Origin: Acidobacteriota bacterium
Lineage (GTDB): Bacteria > Actinomycetota > Acidimicrobiia > Acidimicrobiales > Ilumatobacteraceae
Reading direction: 5' to 3'
Length of the DNA: 64,000 nt
Assembly (NCBI GenBank): GCA_018970175.1
Contig: JAGWWV010000005.1
Location: 1 to 64,000, forward strand
Made by a program: the position numbers and the translations under genes. The notes under the pieces are model-generated. The model saw only the letters and a program-made list of their open reading frames with translations, was not told where the DNA came from and ran no database searches. Shown here in pieces: positions 35,726 to 44,413 of the stretch. Each line of letters opens with the position of its first letter. The stretch's first letter is position 1.

Positions 35726-36511
35726 TCACAACGGACCGGAAATGCCGCCGTCCTTGCGGACGCGCCAGAAGTGGATCGCCATGAAGATGACGATGACGAA
35801 CGGAAGCATGATGACGTGCAGCACGTACCAGCGAAGAAGTGTTTCGGAGCCGATTTCGACACCGCCGAGAAGCACGAATCGAACTTGACTACCGAAGACC
35901 GGGGTGTAACCCATCATGTTGGTTCCCACCGCGACCGCCCACAGCGCCAGTTGGTCCCACGGCAACAGATAGCCGGTGAAGGAGAGCAGAAGCGTGAGGG
36001 TGAGAAGGATGACGCCGATTACCCAGTTGAACTCGCGCGGGGGCTTGTAGGCACCGTGGTAGAAGACGCGCGCCATGTGCAAGAAGACGGTGAGCACCAT
36101 GAGGTGTGCACCCCATCGGTGCATGTTGCGCACGAGCAAACCGAAGGTCACCGACGTCTGCAGGGTCTGGATGTCCTGCCACGCGTTTGCCGCGGTTGGT
36201 CGGTAGAAGAACATGAGGAAGATGCCCGTCACCGTGAGAAGAATGAAGAGGAAGAAGGACAGGCCTCCCAAGCACAGCGTGTAGCTGACCTTCACGGCGT
36301 GACGCTTCACCTTCACCGGGTGAAGGTGGTACAGCACCGAGTTCATGATCACGTACGAACGGTTGCGTGGCGAGTCGGTGTAGCCCTTGCGGAAAATCGA
36401 TCCCGGTCGGAAGATCGAGTTCCACGCTTGGCTTCCCTGAACCTGTTCACCGATCTTCGAGACGCGGTCCTTCAGCGTCGGTGTTGGTTGGTCGTCAATC
36501 GTCTTTGCCAT
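35726..36511 (-). CDS. Cytochrome b N-terminal domain protein (b6-like)
   Basis: SYTLCLGGLSFFLFILLTVTGIFLMFFYRPT...NMHRWGAHLMVLTVFLHMARVFYHGAYKPPREFNW...LPWDQ...GISGPL. Confidence 0.92.
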   Translation of the reverse strand: MAKTIDDQPTPTLKDRVSKIGEQVQGSQAWNSIFRPGSIFRKGYTDSPRNRSYVIMNSVLYHLHPVKVKRHAVKVSYTLCLGGLSFFLFILLTVTGIFLMFFYRPTAANAWQDIQTLQTSVTFGLLVRNMHRWGAHLMVLTVFLHMARVFYHGAYKPPREFNWVIGVILLTLTLLLSFTGYLLPWDQLALWAVAVGTNMMGYTPVFGSQVRFVLLGGVEIGSETLLRWYVLHVIMLPFVIVIFMAIHFWRVRKDGGISGPL

Positions 36512-36522
36512 GAGGGGTGCTC

Positions 36523-36936
36523 CTAGAAACGCATTCCGTAGGCGTAGCCATGGTTGTTGGTACGTGTGTGAGAGTCGCCGGTGGCGGCGGGTGCGCCGAC
36601 CTTTCCGAGAATGATGACGCCGGTGGGACAGCGGTCCACGCACAGCGCACAACGCGTGCAGACATCGTCATCGATGATGAACATCACGTTGTCACGGGGG
36701 TCGAGGCCCGGCTGTTCGGTACCGATCGATTCGGCTACCGCGCCCGGGTCGACCATGTGGATGCACTTCCACGGGCAGATGTCGACGCAGCCCTCGCACA
36801 TGATGCATTCGGATTGGTCGATATGGATGAACTGCTTGGGTTTGACGGCCTTGGTGAGGTAGTCGGCGTCGACTTCAACCAACTGGTACTCGGTCGACCA
36901 ATCAGGCATGGGTGGGTTCGCGTCTGTCTTTGCCAT
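36523..36936 (-). CDS. 2x[4Fe-4S] ferredoxin-type protein
   Basis: CIMCEGCVDICPWKCIHM and CTRCALCVDRCPTGVIIL. Confidence 0.9.
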   Translation of the reverse strand: MAKTDANPPMPDWSTEYQLVEVDADYLTKAVKPKQFIHIDQSECIMCEGCVDICPWKCIHMVDPGAVAESIGTEQPGLDPRDNVMFIIDDDVCTRCALCVDRCPTGVIILGKVGAPAATGDSHTRTNNHGYAYGMRF

Positions 36937-36999
36937 GTTGTGTCTCCTTTCCCTTCTCTTGTTGGTCTGCTCGTTGGTGTCGTGCGAAGAACGTTCGGA

Positions 37000-37476
37000 T
37001 CAGGTCTTGCGTACGAGTGGGCGGCCGTAGGTGGACGTTTCAATTTCCTTCGCCTGCACTTGACCGCGCTTTTGCCACCACACCGCGAGGTACATGAAGA
37101 GGCCGATGTAGATCGCATGGATGACGACAACGATGATGTCGCGCACGGCTTCGTAGGAGATCTCGAAGGGAAAACTCCCGCCACTCGACTGTGCCCGGAG
37201 AATTCCACCAGGGCCAAGAAGCGGCTTGTCCTTGCGCCATCCGAGGTTCTTGTCGGCGTGGTCGATCCATTGGTGCGGCACGACGCCGAAAGCGAGGAAC
37301 AACACGGCAAAGATGTAGGCCGAGCCGATCATCGCCTCGCCCCACGACACCTTGGCCCCGGGCTTGCGGCGCTTTCCGTACGGAATGACGACAAGAGCGA
37401 GCGCAGTGGTGAAGACGAACGAAAAAACGAACGCCTGGTTCACTCCCGGCCACTTGAGTACGTCGATTGCCAGCAT
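37000..37476 (-). CDS. Multi-TM membrane protein of unknown function, first gene of the cytochrome b cluster
   Basis: 158 aa with several hydrophobic segments; ATG at 37476; same direction and spacing as the cluster. Confidence 0.75.
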   Translation of the reverse strand: MLAIDVLKWPGVNQAFVFSFVFTTALALVVIPYGKRRKPGAKVSWGEAMIGSAYIFAVLFLAFGVVPHQWIDHADKNLGWRKDKPLLGPGGILRAQSSGGSFPFEISYEAVRDIIVVVIHAIYIGLFMYLAVWWQKRGQVQAKEIETSTYGRPLVRKT

Positions 37477-37591
37477 TGCGCCGAAGATCCTTTCCGGGCC
37501 CTCTTCCGAGGGGACTCACAAGCCCTGAAACTTCAAAGTGAACACTAGTCAGCGCCCATCGGCCCCCCACTATTTCAGTGACTTTCTCTTT

Positions 37592-37618
37592 TGCACGTGC
37601 ACCATGTGACGCATGCGT
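37592..37618. promoter_or_regulatory. Two 10-bp perfect palindromes in the divergent intergenic region upstream of the respiratory cluster
   Basis: TGCACGTGCA (37592-37601) and ACGCATGCGT (37609-37618), centres 17 bp apart, between two divergent respiratory genes. Confidence 0.45.
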
Positions 37619-37661
37619 TTGATTCCATGTTCCCGTGCGCGGGGGATTATGGTGAGAGACC

Positions 37662-38483
37662 GTGACCGAAATCCCCGAGCACCTTCTCAAGCGTTCCCGT
37701 GATCGGCGCGCTGGCGGCTCGGGAGATGCAGCCCCGGCGGCTTCGGGCGACTCAACCCCCGCAGTTCCCACGGCAGCGACTCCCGCAAAGTCCGCCCCCA
37801 AAGCCGAACCCGCCCCCAAGGTGGCCAAGCCCGACTCTCCCGTCGTCGCCGCCGCCAAGGCGCGTCGCAAGATCCCGTTCTGGGCAATGGCGACGTTGAG
37901 CTTGCTACCGGTCTGGGGTTTTTTGTACTATTTAGCTATTAAGCCGACCGAAAAGGTCGTCGAGGGCCCCTTGGCTATGGGAACCGAAGTCTGGGGTGGC
38001 TGCGCAGGCTGTCACGGAGCTGCCGGTCAGGGCGGCGCAGGTCGAGTCCTTTACCAAGGCGAGGTCTTAAAGACGTTCCCCCACATCGAGGACATGCTGA
38101 ATTTTGTTTACACGGGCAGCCAGGCCTATGCATCGGCGGGAATCAAGGTGTACGGCGACCCCAATCGCGAGGGCGGAGCCCACGCCCCGTTGTCCTACAA
38201 CGGCAACCCCATGCCGCAGCAGGGTGAGAAATACGGCGGCGGACTCACCGAATACGAGATTCTCGGAGTGGTCTGCCATGTGCGCTACGACCTGGCCGGT
38301 GCCGACCCCAAGGACGAAAAGTGGGCCGCCGAGTACGAGCACTGGTGCTCCCCCGAGTCGGAGATCTTTGCCGCACTCGAAAGCGGTGCAACTTCTTTCG
38401 ACAAGATCGCCGAGGACTTCAAGGCAATGATGCCTCCTCCGAATGCCATTGGCGTCGAACCGCGCGAGACCACCGCCAAGTAA
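37662..38483 (+). CDS. Membrane-anchored monoheme cytochrome c
   Basis: Single TM, then WGGCAGCHGAAGQGGAGRVLYQGEVLKTFPHIEDML; N-terminus MTEIPEHLLKR. Confidence 0.88.
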   Translation: MTEIPEHLLKRSRDRRAGGSGDAAPAASGDSTPAVPTAATPAKSAPKAEPAPKVAKPDSPVVAAAKARRKIPFWAMATLSLLPVWGFLYYLAIKPTEKVVEGPLAMGTEVWGGCAGCHGAAGQGGAGRVLYQGEVLKTFPHIEDMLNFVYTGSQAYASAGIKVYGDPNREGGAHAPLSYNGNPMPQQGEKYGGGLTEYEILGVVCHVRYDLAGADPKDEKWAAEYEHWCSPESEIFAALESGATSFDKIAEDFKAMMPPPNAIGVEPRETTAK

Positions 38484-38510
38484 CTACTCACCACGACACC
38501 GCCTTCGGTG

Positions 38511-39104
38511 TCAGTCCGCCGTGCAGGTGACGGTGTCGATCTCGTCCGTCGAGAGGTTGAGTGAAACCTCCATGTCCGAGCCGAACCGGTCGATGAATTC
38601 GCGAAGCGACGTCGTTGCCGAGTCGCACTCGCGTTTCGTCGGCGTGGCGAGAGGTACGACCCATCCGTTCGCGAGCACCGCATCGTCACCGTCGTTCAGC
38701 ATGTCGACGACGGGTGGAAGCGCAAGTCGCGCGAGAGGTTCATCGCCCGTCGCGGGAGTGAGCGCAAACCACACCGGCGCATCGCCCAACATTTCGGCAA
38801 GCAGCACACAGGCGTTGGGCATCGCATAATCGGTGCATGAAATCTCACCGAGCGTGGCTTCGGCGATGTAGAGAGTTCGTCCGTCGTCCATCGCGAGACG
38901 CGCGGTGCCGGTCGTCATGCCGTCCTTCGCAGCCCAATTGGGATCGGCCTGAACGGTGACCACCGACGCCGTGTACGAGACGAAGTGCGGACGACTGTTC
39001 ACGGAGTCACCGCTACCTCGTATGGCAACGAACCACCAGCACAGCGCCGCGACGAGTGGAAGACATATCGCGAGAAGGAAGCGCCGGGAGAGGATCTGGC
39101 GCAC
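38511..39104 (-). CDS. Hypothetical single-TM protein
   Basis: Basic N-terminus and one TM/signal anchor (LLAICLPLVAALCWWFVAI), then soluble domain; no family recognised. Confidence 0.65.
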   Translation of the reverse strand: MRQILSRRFLLAICLPLVAALCWWFVAIRGSGDSVNSRPHFVSYTASVVTVQADPNWAAKDGMTTGTARLAMDDGRTLYIAEATLGEISCTDYAMPNACVLLAEMLGDAPVWFALTPATGDEPLARLALPPVVDMLNDGDDAVLANGWVVPLATPTKRECDSATTSLREFIDRFGSDMEVSLNLSTDEIDTVTCTAD

Positions 39105-39107
39105 GGC

Positions 39108-40463
39108 TCACTTCCCCGCGCGGGATGCTGCCCTGTGCACGCGTTCGACGAGGTCGTCGAGCACCGCATCGTCGTGGCCAACACCGACGAAGAGTGCTTC
39201 GTACGCGCCGGGCGCGAGAGCAACGCCCTCGGCGAGCATCGCATGGAAGAAACGCGCGTACAGCGATTCATCGGTTTTCTTCGCGTCGTCGAAGTTGACG
39301 GGAAGGCCGCCGCGGGCGGCGTCGCCGAAGAACATGCCGACGAGTGTGCCGACGACCGGGAATTGTGTGGGGATGTCGGCTGCAGCGCACGCATCGCGCA
39401 GCATCGACGCCAACCGTCGGGCCCGGGCCGCAAGCTCCATGTAGACGTCGTCCGTGAGTTCGTTCAGTGCGGCAAGACCTGCTGCGGTGGCGAGCGGGTT
39501 GCCCGCAAGTGTGCCCGCGTGGAAGACCTTGCCGATCGGCGACAGGGTCGCCATCACCTCGCGTCGTCCGCCTACTGCGCCGATCGGTAGACCACCGCCG
39601 ATGACCTTGCCAAAGCACGTGAGATCGGGGCGTACGTCGTATTTCTCCTGCGCACCGCCGGGTCCGAGGCGGAAGCCCGTGATGACCTCGTCGAAGATGA
39701 GCAACGCGCCGACACGGTCGCATTCACGTCGCAATCCCGCGAGAAAGCCGGGACTCGGCGCGACGACGCCCATGTTCGCCGCAACGGGTTCGACGATGAC
39801 CGCCGCAACGCGATCGTCGAGGGTTGGCACGACGTTGTACGGAGCGACGATGGTGTTGGCGACCGCCTCGTCGGGAACACCCGCGGTTCCGGGCAGGCCC
39901 AACGTGGCAACTCCGCTTCCACCCGCGGCGAGAAGCGCATCCGTGGCACCGTGGAAATTGCCGCTGAAGGTGACGATGCGCTTGCGTCCCGTTGCACCGC
40001 GCGCGAGACGGATCGCGGTGCTCGTGGCTTCGGTGCCGCTGTTCATGAGACGAACCTGTTCGCAGCTCGCCACACGCGACGAGATTGCTTCGGCAAGTTT
40101 CATCTCGCGGGGCGTCGGAGCACCGTACGAAGTGCCATCCGATGCCGCGGCGCGTAACGCAGCCGTGACGGCCGGGTGTGCGTGGCCAAGAATCACTGCT
40201 CCGTAGCTTTGAACCAGATCGACGTAGCGATTCCCCTCGACGTCGACGACGTGGGCACCCTCGGCGCGGGCGACGATGTACGGACTACCGCCGACGGCCT
40301 TGAAGGCGCGGATTGAACTGTTGACGCCACCCGGAATTGCCCGGGCGGAGCGCTCGTAGAGTTCGGCGTTCGACCGAACGCCCGCCCCCGTGCACAAAGT
40401 CGGCACGCAACCTGCGGTCCGGCATGCGGTCTCGTCGCAAAACGGAATCGGTGTGGCTGCCAT
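39108..40463 (-). CDS. hemL: Glutamate-1-semialdehyde 2,1-aminomutase
   Basis: SARAIPGGVNSSIRAFKAVGGSPYIV, FGKVIGGGLPIGAVGG PLP-Lys motif; long ORF extension to 41078 overlaps hemB and is rejected. Confidence 0.95.
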   Translation of the reverse strand: MAATPIPFCDETACRTAGCVPTLCTGAGVRSNAELYERSARAIPGGVNSSIRAFKAVGGSPYIVARAEGAHVVDVEGNRYVDLVQSYGAVILGHAHPAVTAALRAAASDGTSYGAPTPREMKLAEAISSRVASCEQVRLMNSGTEATSTAIRLARGATGRKRIVTFSGNFHGATDALLAAGGSGVATLGLPGTAGVPDEAVANTIVAPYNVVPTLDDRVAAVIVEPVAANMGVVAPSPGFLAGLRRECDRVGALLIFDEVITGFRLGPGGAQEKYDVRPDLTCFGKVIGGGLPIGAVGGRREVMATLSPIGKVFHAGTLAGNPLATAAGLAALNELTDDVYMELAARARRLASMLRDACAAADIPTQFPVVGTLVGMFFGDAARGGLPVNFDDAKKTDESLYARFFHAMLAEGVALAPGAYEALFVGVGHDDAVLDDLVERVHRAASRAGK

Positions 40464-40486
40464 CGGGAAGAGTCGTCTCCGTCGTC

Positions 40487-41464
40487 TTACTGGGCCGTCT
40501 CGGCGAACCAGCGCGCAAGGTAGGTGAGAATCATGTCCGCACCGGCTCGCTTGATTGCCGTCAGGTGTTCGAGAGCAACCGCATCGTGGTCGATCCAGCC
40601 GTTGGCTGCCGCGGCCTTGATCATCGAGTATTCGCCGCTCACGTGATACGCGGCGACCGGAAGAGTCGTCATCGCCCGAATGGCAGCAATGACATCGAGA
40701 TACGCAAGGGCCGGTTTCACCATCACGATGTCCGCACCTTGTTCGATGTCGGCGGCCACCTCGGTGAGCGCCTCGCGGAAATTGCGCGGATCTTGTTGAT
40801 AGCCCTTGCGGTTTCCGCCACCCGCAATCTGTACGTCGACGGCATCGCGGAACGGCCCGTAGAGCGCCGACGCGTATTTGGCTGAGTACGCCATGATCGC
40901 CGTGTCGGCAAACCCCCCGCCGTCGAGACCCGTTCGAATTGCGCCGACTTGCCCATCCATCATGCCGCTCGGCGCGACGACGTGTGCACCGGCGGTTGCC
41001 TGGGCGAGCGCCGCCTTCACGTACACCTCGAGGGTCGCGTCGTTGTCGACGTCGCCCTTGTCGTTCACGATGCCGCAATGACCGTGCGAGGTGTATTCGT
41101 CGACGCAGAGGTCGGCCATCAAAACGATACGGTCGTCGAAACGTCCGCGAAGGCGACGCAACGCAACCTGGACGATTCCGTTGGGATCGAATGCGCCCGA
41201 ACCGACGGGGTCCTTTGCGAGTGGAATACCGAACAAGATGACGGCGCGCAGGCCGAGATCGATCAGTTCCTCGATCTCGCGCTCGAGTGAGGCGAGCGAG
41301 TGCTGAACGACTCCCGGCAGCGAGTGGATGGGCTGGGGCTGGTCGACGCCTTCGCGCACGAAGAGCGGTGCGATCAGGTCGTTCGTGCCCAGGCGGGTCT
41401 CGGCGACGAGCTCACGCATGGCCGCGGTCGAACGCATGCGACGGGGGCGCGAGACGGGAAACAC
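40487..41464 (-). CDS. hemB: Delta-aminolevulinic acid dehydratase (porphobilinogen synthase)
   Basis: RPRRMRSTAAMRELV, DLCVDEYTSHGHCG, VAPSGMMDGQVGAIR, MVKPALAYLD. Confidence 0.96.
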   Translation of the reverse strand: MFPVSRPRRMRSTAAMRELVAETRLGTNDLIAPLFVREGVDQPQPIHSLPGVVQHSLASLEREIEELIDLGLRAVILFGIPLAKDPVGSGAFDPNGIVQVALRRLRGRFDDRIVLMADLCVDEYTSHGHCGIVNDKGDVDNDATLEVYVKAALAQATAGAHVVAPSGMMDGQVGAIRTGLDGGGFADTAIMAYSAKYASALYGPFRDAVDVQIAGGGNRKGYQQDPRNFREALTEVAADIEQGADIVMVKPALAYLDVIAAIRAMTTLPVAAYHVSGEYSMIKAAAANGWIDHDAVALEHLTAIKRAGADMILTYLARWFAETAQ

Positions 41465-41473
41465 GGTTCAATG

Positions 41474-42220
41474 CTACGGGCTGAACGTCGAAGCGAGAGC
41501 GCCGACGATGCCGGCGATCGAGGCCTCGTCTGCCATTGTGCCGACAACGAGACCGGCCTCCTCGGCGACGGCTCTCGTGACCGGTCCGATGACGACGATG
41601 ACGCCATCGAATGTGCGACCAACGAGACGGGCCCAGTTCTTTGCGGCACTTCCCGAGGCGAAGACCACGGCGTCGGCACCTCGCGCACGCGCCAACTCGT
41701 CGTCGGTGGGTTCGGTGTCGATCGTGCGGTACACGTCGCATCGCACCACCGTCCAGCCCTTGCGTACGAGACCATCGACCAGCGTGGAGTCGGCACGTTC
41801 GCCCTGGACCACGACGACATTGCCGTCGCCGGTGGGAAACTCTTCGACGAGCGAAGCCGCATTGGCGCGGCGAGAAACAAAATCGACGGCGTGGCCGATC
41901 GCATCTGCGGTTGCCTCGCCGATCGCGGCAACCGCTGGCATGGCGCAGCCCTCTTCGTGCAATGCCGCGACGACGCGCGCCCCGTTCGGCGACGAAACGA
42001 CGACCCATGCGATGTTCTCGGCATCGGCGAGTTGAGTTCTGAGAGTCGAGATGCCCGATGGAACCTCGACGATGTCGATCAGCGGCATCGAAACCACTTC
42101 TGCACCGACACTCGTGAGCACCTCGGTGAGTTCTGCCTGTTGGTGTCGTGGGCGGGTCACGACGATTCGACGCCCGACGAGCACATCGCCAATTGATTCG
42201 TGGGCCGACACGGACGTCAT
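41474..42220 (-). CDS. hemD: Uroporphyrinogen-III synthase
   Basis: GRRIVVTRPRHQQAELTEVLTSVGAEVVSMPLIDI; position in hem cluster. Confidence 0.9.
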   Translation of the reverse strand: MTSVSAHESIGDVLVGRRIVVTRPRHQQAELTEVLTSVGAEVVSMPLIDIVEVPSGISTLRTQLADAENIAWVVVSSPNGARVVAALHEEGCAMPAVAAIGEATADAIGHAVDFVSRRANAASLVEEFPTGDGNVVVVQGERADSTLVDGLVRKGWTVVRCDVYRTIDTEPTDDELARARGADAVVFASGSAAKNWARLVGRTFDGVIVVIGPVTRAVAEEAGLVVGTMADEASIAGIVGALASTFSP

Positions 42221-43119
42221 CGTCCCGACACTTCGCGTCGCGATACCCGCGCGAGTTCCGCCGCGACGAGCCGCGCCGTGTCGGGGTCGGACACATCGGC
42301 CTGCATCACGACCGATCGTGCGCCCGGAGAGTCGGCCTCGGCAAGAAACGTCGTGATGGTTCCCGCACCATCCACGTGCGCGCCGACGGGAAGCGAACAG
42401 CCGCTACCGAGCACGGCAAGGAACGCGCGCTCGGTTTCGACCGCATGACGGGTTGGTGCGTGATCGATGGCAACGAGTGCCTCGCGGGTTGCCGCATCAC
42501 CGAACCGGTGCTCGACTGCGACACAACCCTGGCCAACCATGGGGACGAAAACGGTCGGTTCGAGATGTTCCGCAACCTTTTCGGTGAGACCAAGGATCTC
42601 GAGGGCCGCAACGGCCATGACGATCGCCCCGTTCTCGGGAATCCGCTCCAAACGGGTTCCGATGTTGCCCCGAAGTTCGACAAACCGAAGATCGGGACGC
42701 GCGGCGCGCAACTGTGCCCGGCGTCGTGCCGAGCCCGTTGCCACGGTCGAACCACTGGCCAACGACGACAAGGTCGACCCGATCAACGCATCGCGGGCGT
42801 CGCGGCGAGCGCACCAAGCACCCACGACGAGCCCCGGGTCGCCCTCGGTCGGCAGGTCCTTCGCGGAATGAACGGCCACGTCGGCACGACCGTCGAGTAC
42901 CGCCCGCTGCACCTCCTTGACGAAGATGCCCTGTCCGGCCATCTGATGCAAGGGAACCTCGGCGCGTACGTCACCGGTGCTCTCGACGAAGACAAGTTCG
43001 CAGGGCAACGCGGTCGCGGCGGTGATTGCCTCGGCGACGTACCCGGCCTGCGTCCGCGCCTGCGGGCTCGGACGTGTGGCGATCCGAATCGTTCGGGCGT
43101 CGCTGTTCTTGGCCGACAT
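42217..43119 (-). CDS. hemC: Hydroxymethylbilane synthase (porphobilinogen deaminase)
   Basis: RIATRPSPQAR, AVHSAKDLPTE, FVELRGNIGTRL, ERAFLAVLGSGCSLPVGAH; start MSAKNSDARTIR. Confidence 0.94.
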   Translation of the reverse strand: MSAKNSDARTIRIATRPSPQARTQAGYVAEAITAATALPCELVFVESTGDVRAEVPLHQMAGQGIFVKEVQRAVLDGRADVAVHSAKDLPTEGDPGLVVGAWCARRDARDALIGSTLSSLASGSTVATGSARRRAQLRAARPDLRFVELRGNIGTRLERIPENGAIVMAVAALEILGLTEKVAEHLEPTVFVPMVGQGCVAVEHRFGDAATREALVAIDHAPTRHAVETERAFLAVLGSGCSLPVGAHVDGAGTITTFLAEADSPGARSVVMQADVSDPDTARLVAAELARVSRREVSGR

Positions 43120-43123
43120 CGCG

Positions 43124-44401
43124 TCAGTGCAGGTCGAAGAGATCCCGCAGCGCGTCTGCGAGACGTTCACCCTGCGGAGTACCGGCGTTCTCCTTCAGCC
43201 GAATCGTCGGCTCGTGGAGCAACTTCGCGGTGATCCCTCGCGCGAGAGATTCGACGGCCTCGGCTTGTTCGGGGGTGAGTTCGGCGAGCCGCTTGGCGTG
43301 GCGTTCCGTTTCCGCCAACCGCACCTCGTCGGCCGCAGCGTGCAGAGCCGCGATCAACGGTGCGGCCTGGCGGGCGGTCGAATCGAGCGCGTAGCGCTCG
43401 ACCTCTTCGGCGACGATGGCCGAGACCTTTGCTGCTTCGCCCTCGCGGCTCTCGACGCCGGAGCGCACCCAATCGCGAAGATCGTCGAGGTTGCGCAGTT
43501 CGACGCCGTCGATTGCGCCGACCGCCTCGTCGACGTCGCGAGGCACGGCAATATCGACGATGAAGAGGGTCCGACCCGAGCGCACCGACATGATCGGCTC
43601 GATCGTCTCGCGGTCGAGTACGAAACTGCCCGCGCCGATGCACGTCACCACGACATCCGTGTCGAGAAGCGCCTCACGAAGTTCCGATATCGGGCGCATC
43701 TCGGCGCCGAGACGCTCGGCCAGATCGCGTCCGCGTGACTCGGTGCGGTTGATGACGGTCACCTCAGTCGTCGAGTTCTTGGTCGTCGTGTTCATGGTGA
43801 GGGCAACGGCAACGCCTTCGCCCATCGTGCCGGCACCGACGATCAACACCTTGCGGTACGCCAACGTGCCGAGAAGTTCACGGGCCATCTCGACTGCTGC
43901 GAACGAGATCGAGGTCGTCGACCGCGAGATGCCGGTCTCGCTGCGTGCCCGCTTGCCCGTCTCGAGAGCGTGGCGGAAGAGAAGGTTGAGCGTGGTGCGT
44001 GCCGCGCCCGATTCCTGGGCAAGGGTCCATGCATCGCGGACCTGACCCAGGATTTCGTTCTCACCGATGACCGCCGAATCGAGACCGCAGGCAACCTCGA
44101 AGAGATGCCGTACCGCCGCGTCGTCGTGCTGGCTGTAGAGGTGCTGATGAAGTTCGTCGCTGCGCAGGCCGCCGAGTTCGCAGAAGAACTCGGCGATGTC
44201 GTCGTAGGCGGCGTGGAACTTCTCGGTGACCGCGTAGACCTCGGTCCGGTTGCACGTCGACAAAACGACGGCTTCGCGGATGTTGTCCTTCGACGACAGC
44301 GCATGAAGTGCCTTGGGCATGGCCTCGGCGCCAACGGCGACACGCTCGAGGACCCGCAGGGGGCTCGTCCGGTGGTTCACACCGATGACCACTACCGACA
44401 T
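43124..44401 (-). CDS. hemA: Glutamyl-tRNA reductase
   Basis: VIGVNHRTSPLRVLERVA, VLSTCNRTEVYAV, ENEILGQVRDAW. Confidence 0.95.
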   Translation of the reverse strand: MSVVVIGVNHRTSPLRVLERVAVGAEAMPKALHALSSKDNIREAVVLSTCNRTEVYAVTEKFHAAYDDIAEFFCELGGLRSDELHQHLYSQHDDAAVRHLFEVACGLDSAVIGENEILGQVRDAWTLAQESGAARTTLNLLFRHALETGKRARSETGISRSTTSISFAAVEMARELLGTLAYRKVLIVGAGTMGEGVAVALTMNTTTKNSTTEVTVINRTESRGRDLAERLGAEMRPISELREALLDTDVVVTCIGAGSFVLDRETIEPIMSVRSGRTLFIVDIAVPRDVDEAVGAIDGVELRNLDDLRDWVRSGVESREGEAAKVSAIVAEEVERYALDSTARQAAPLIAALHAAADEVRLAETERHAKRLAELTPEQAEAVESLARGITAKLLHEPTIRLKENAGTPQGERLADALRDLFDLH

Positions 44402-44413
44402 AGCAACTCCACG

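Noticed and set aside
38495-38512. GACACCG-CCTT-CGGTGTC hairpin between the cytochrome c and hypothetical genes
   Set aside because: No T-tract on either strand and it overlaps the stop of the minus-strand gene; may be a weak bidirectional terminator but not supported enough to list.
40464-41078. N-terminal extension of the hemL ORF
   Set aside because: Overlaps hemB out of frame; the real start is probably the ATG at 40463.
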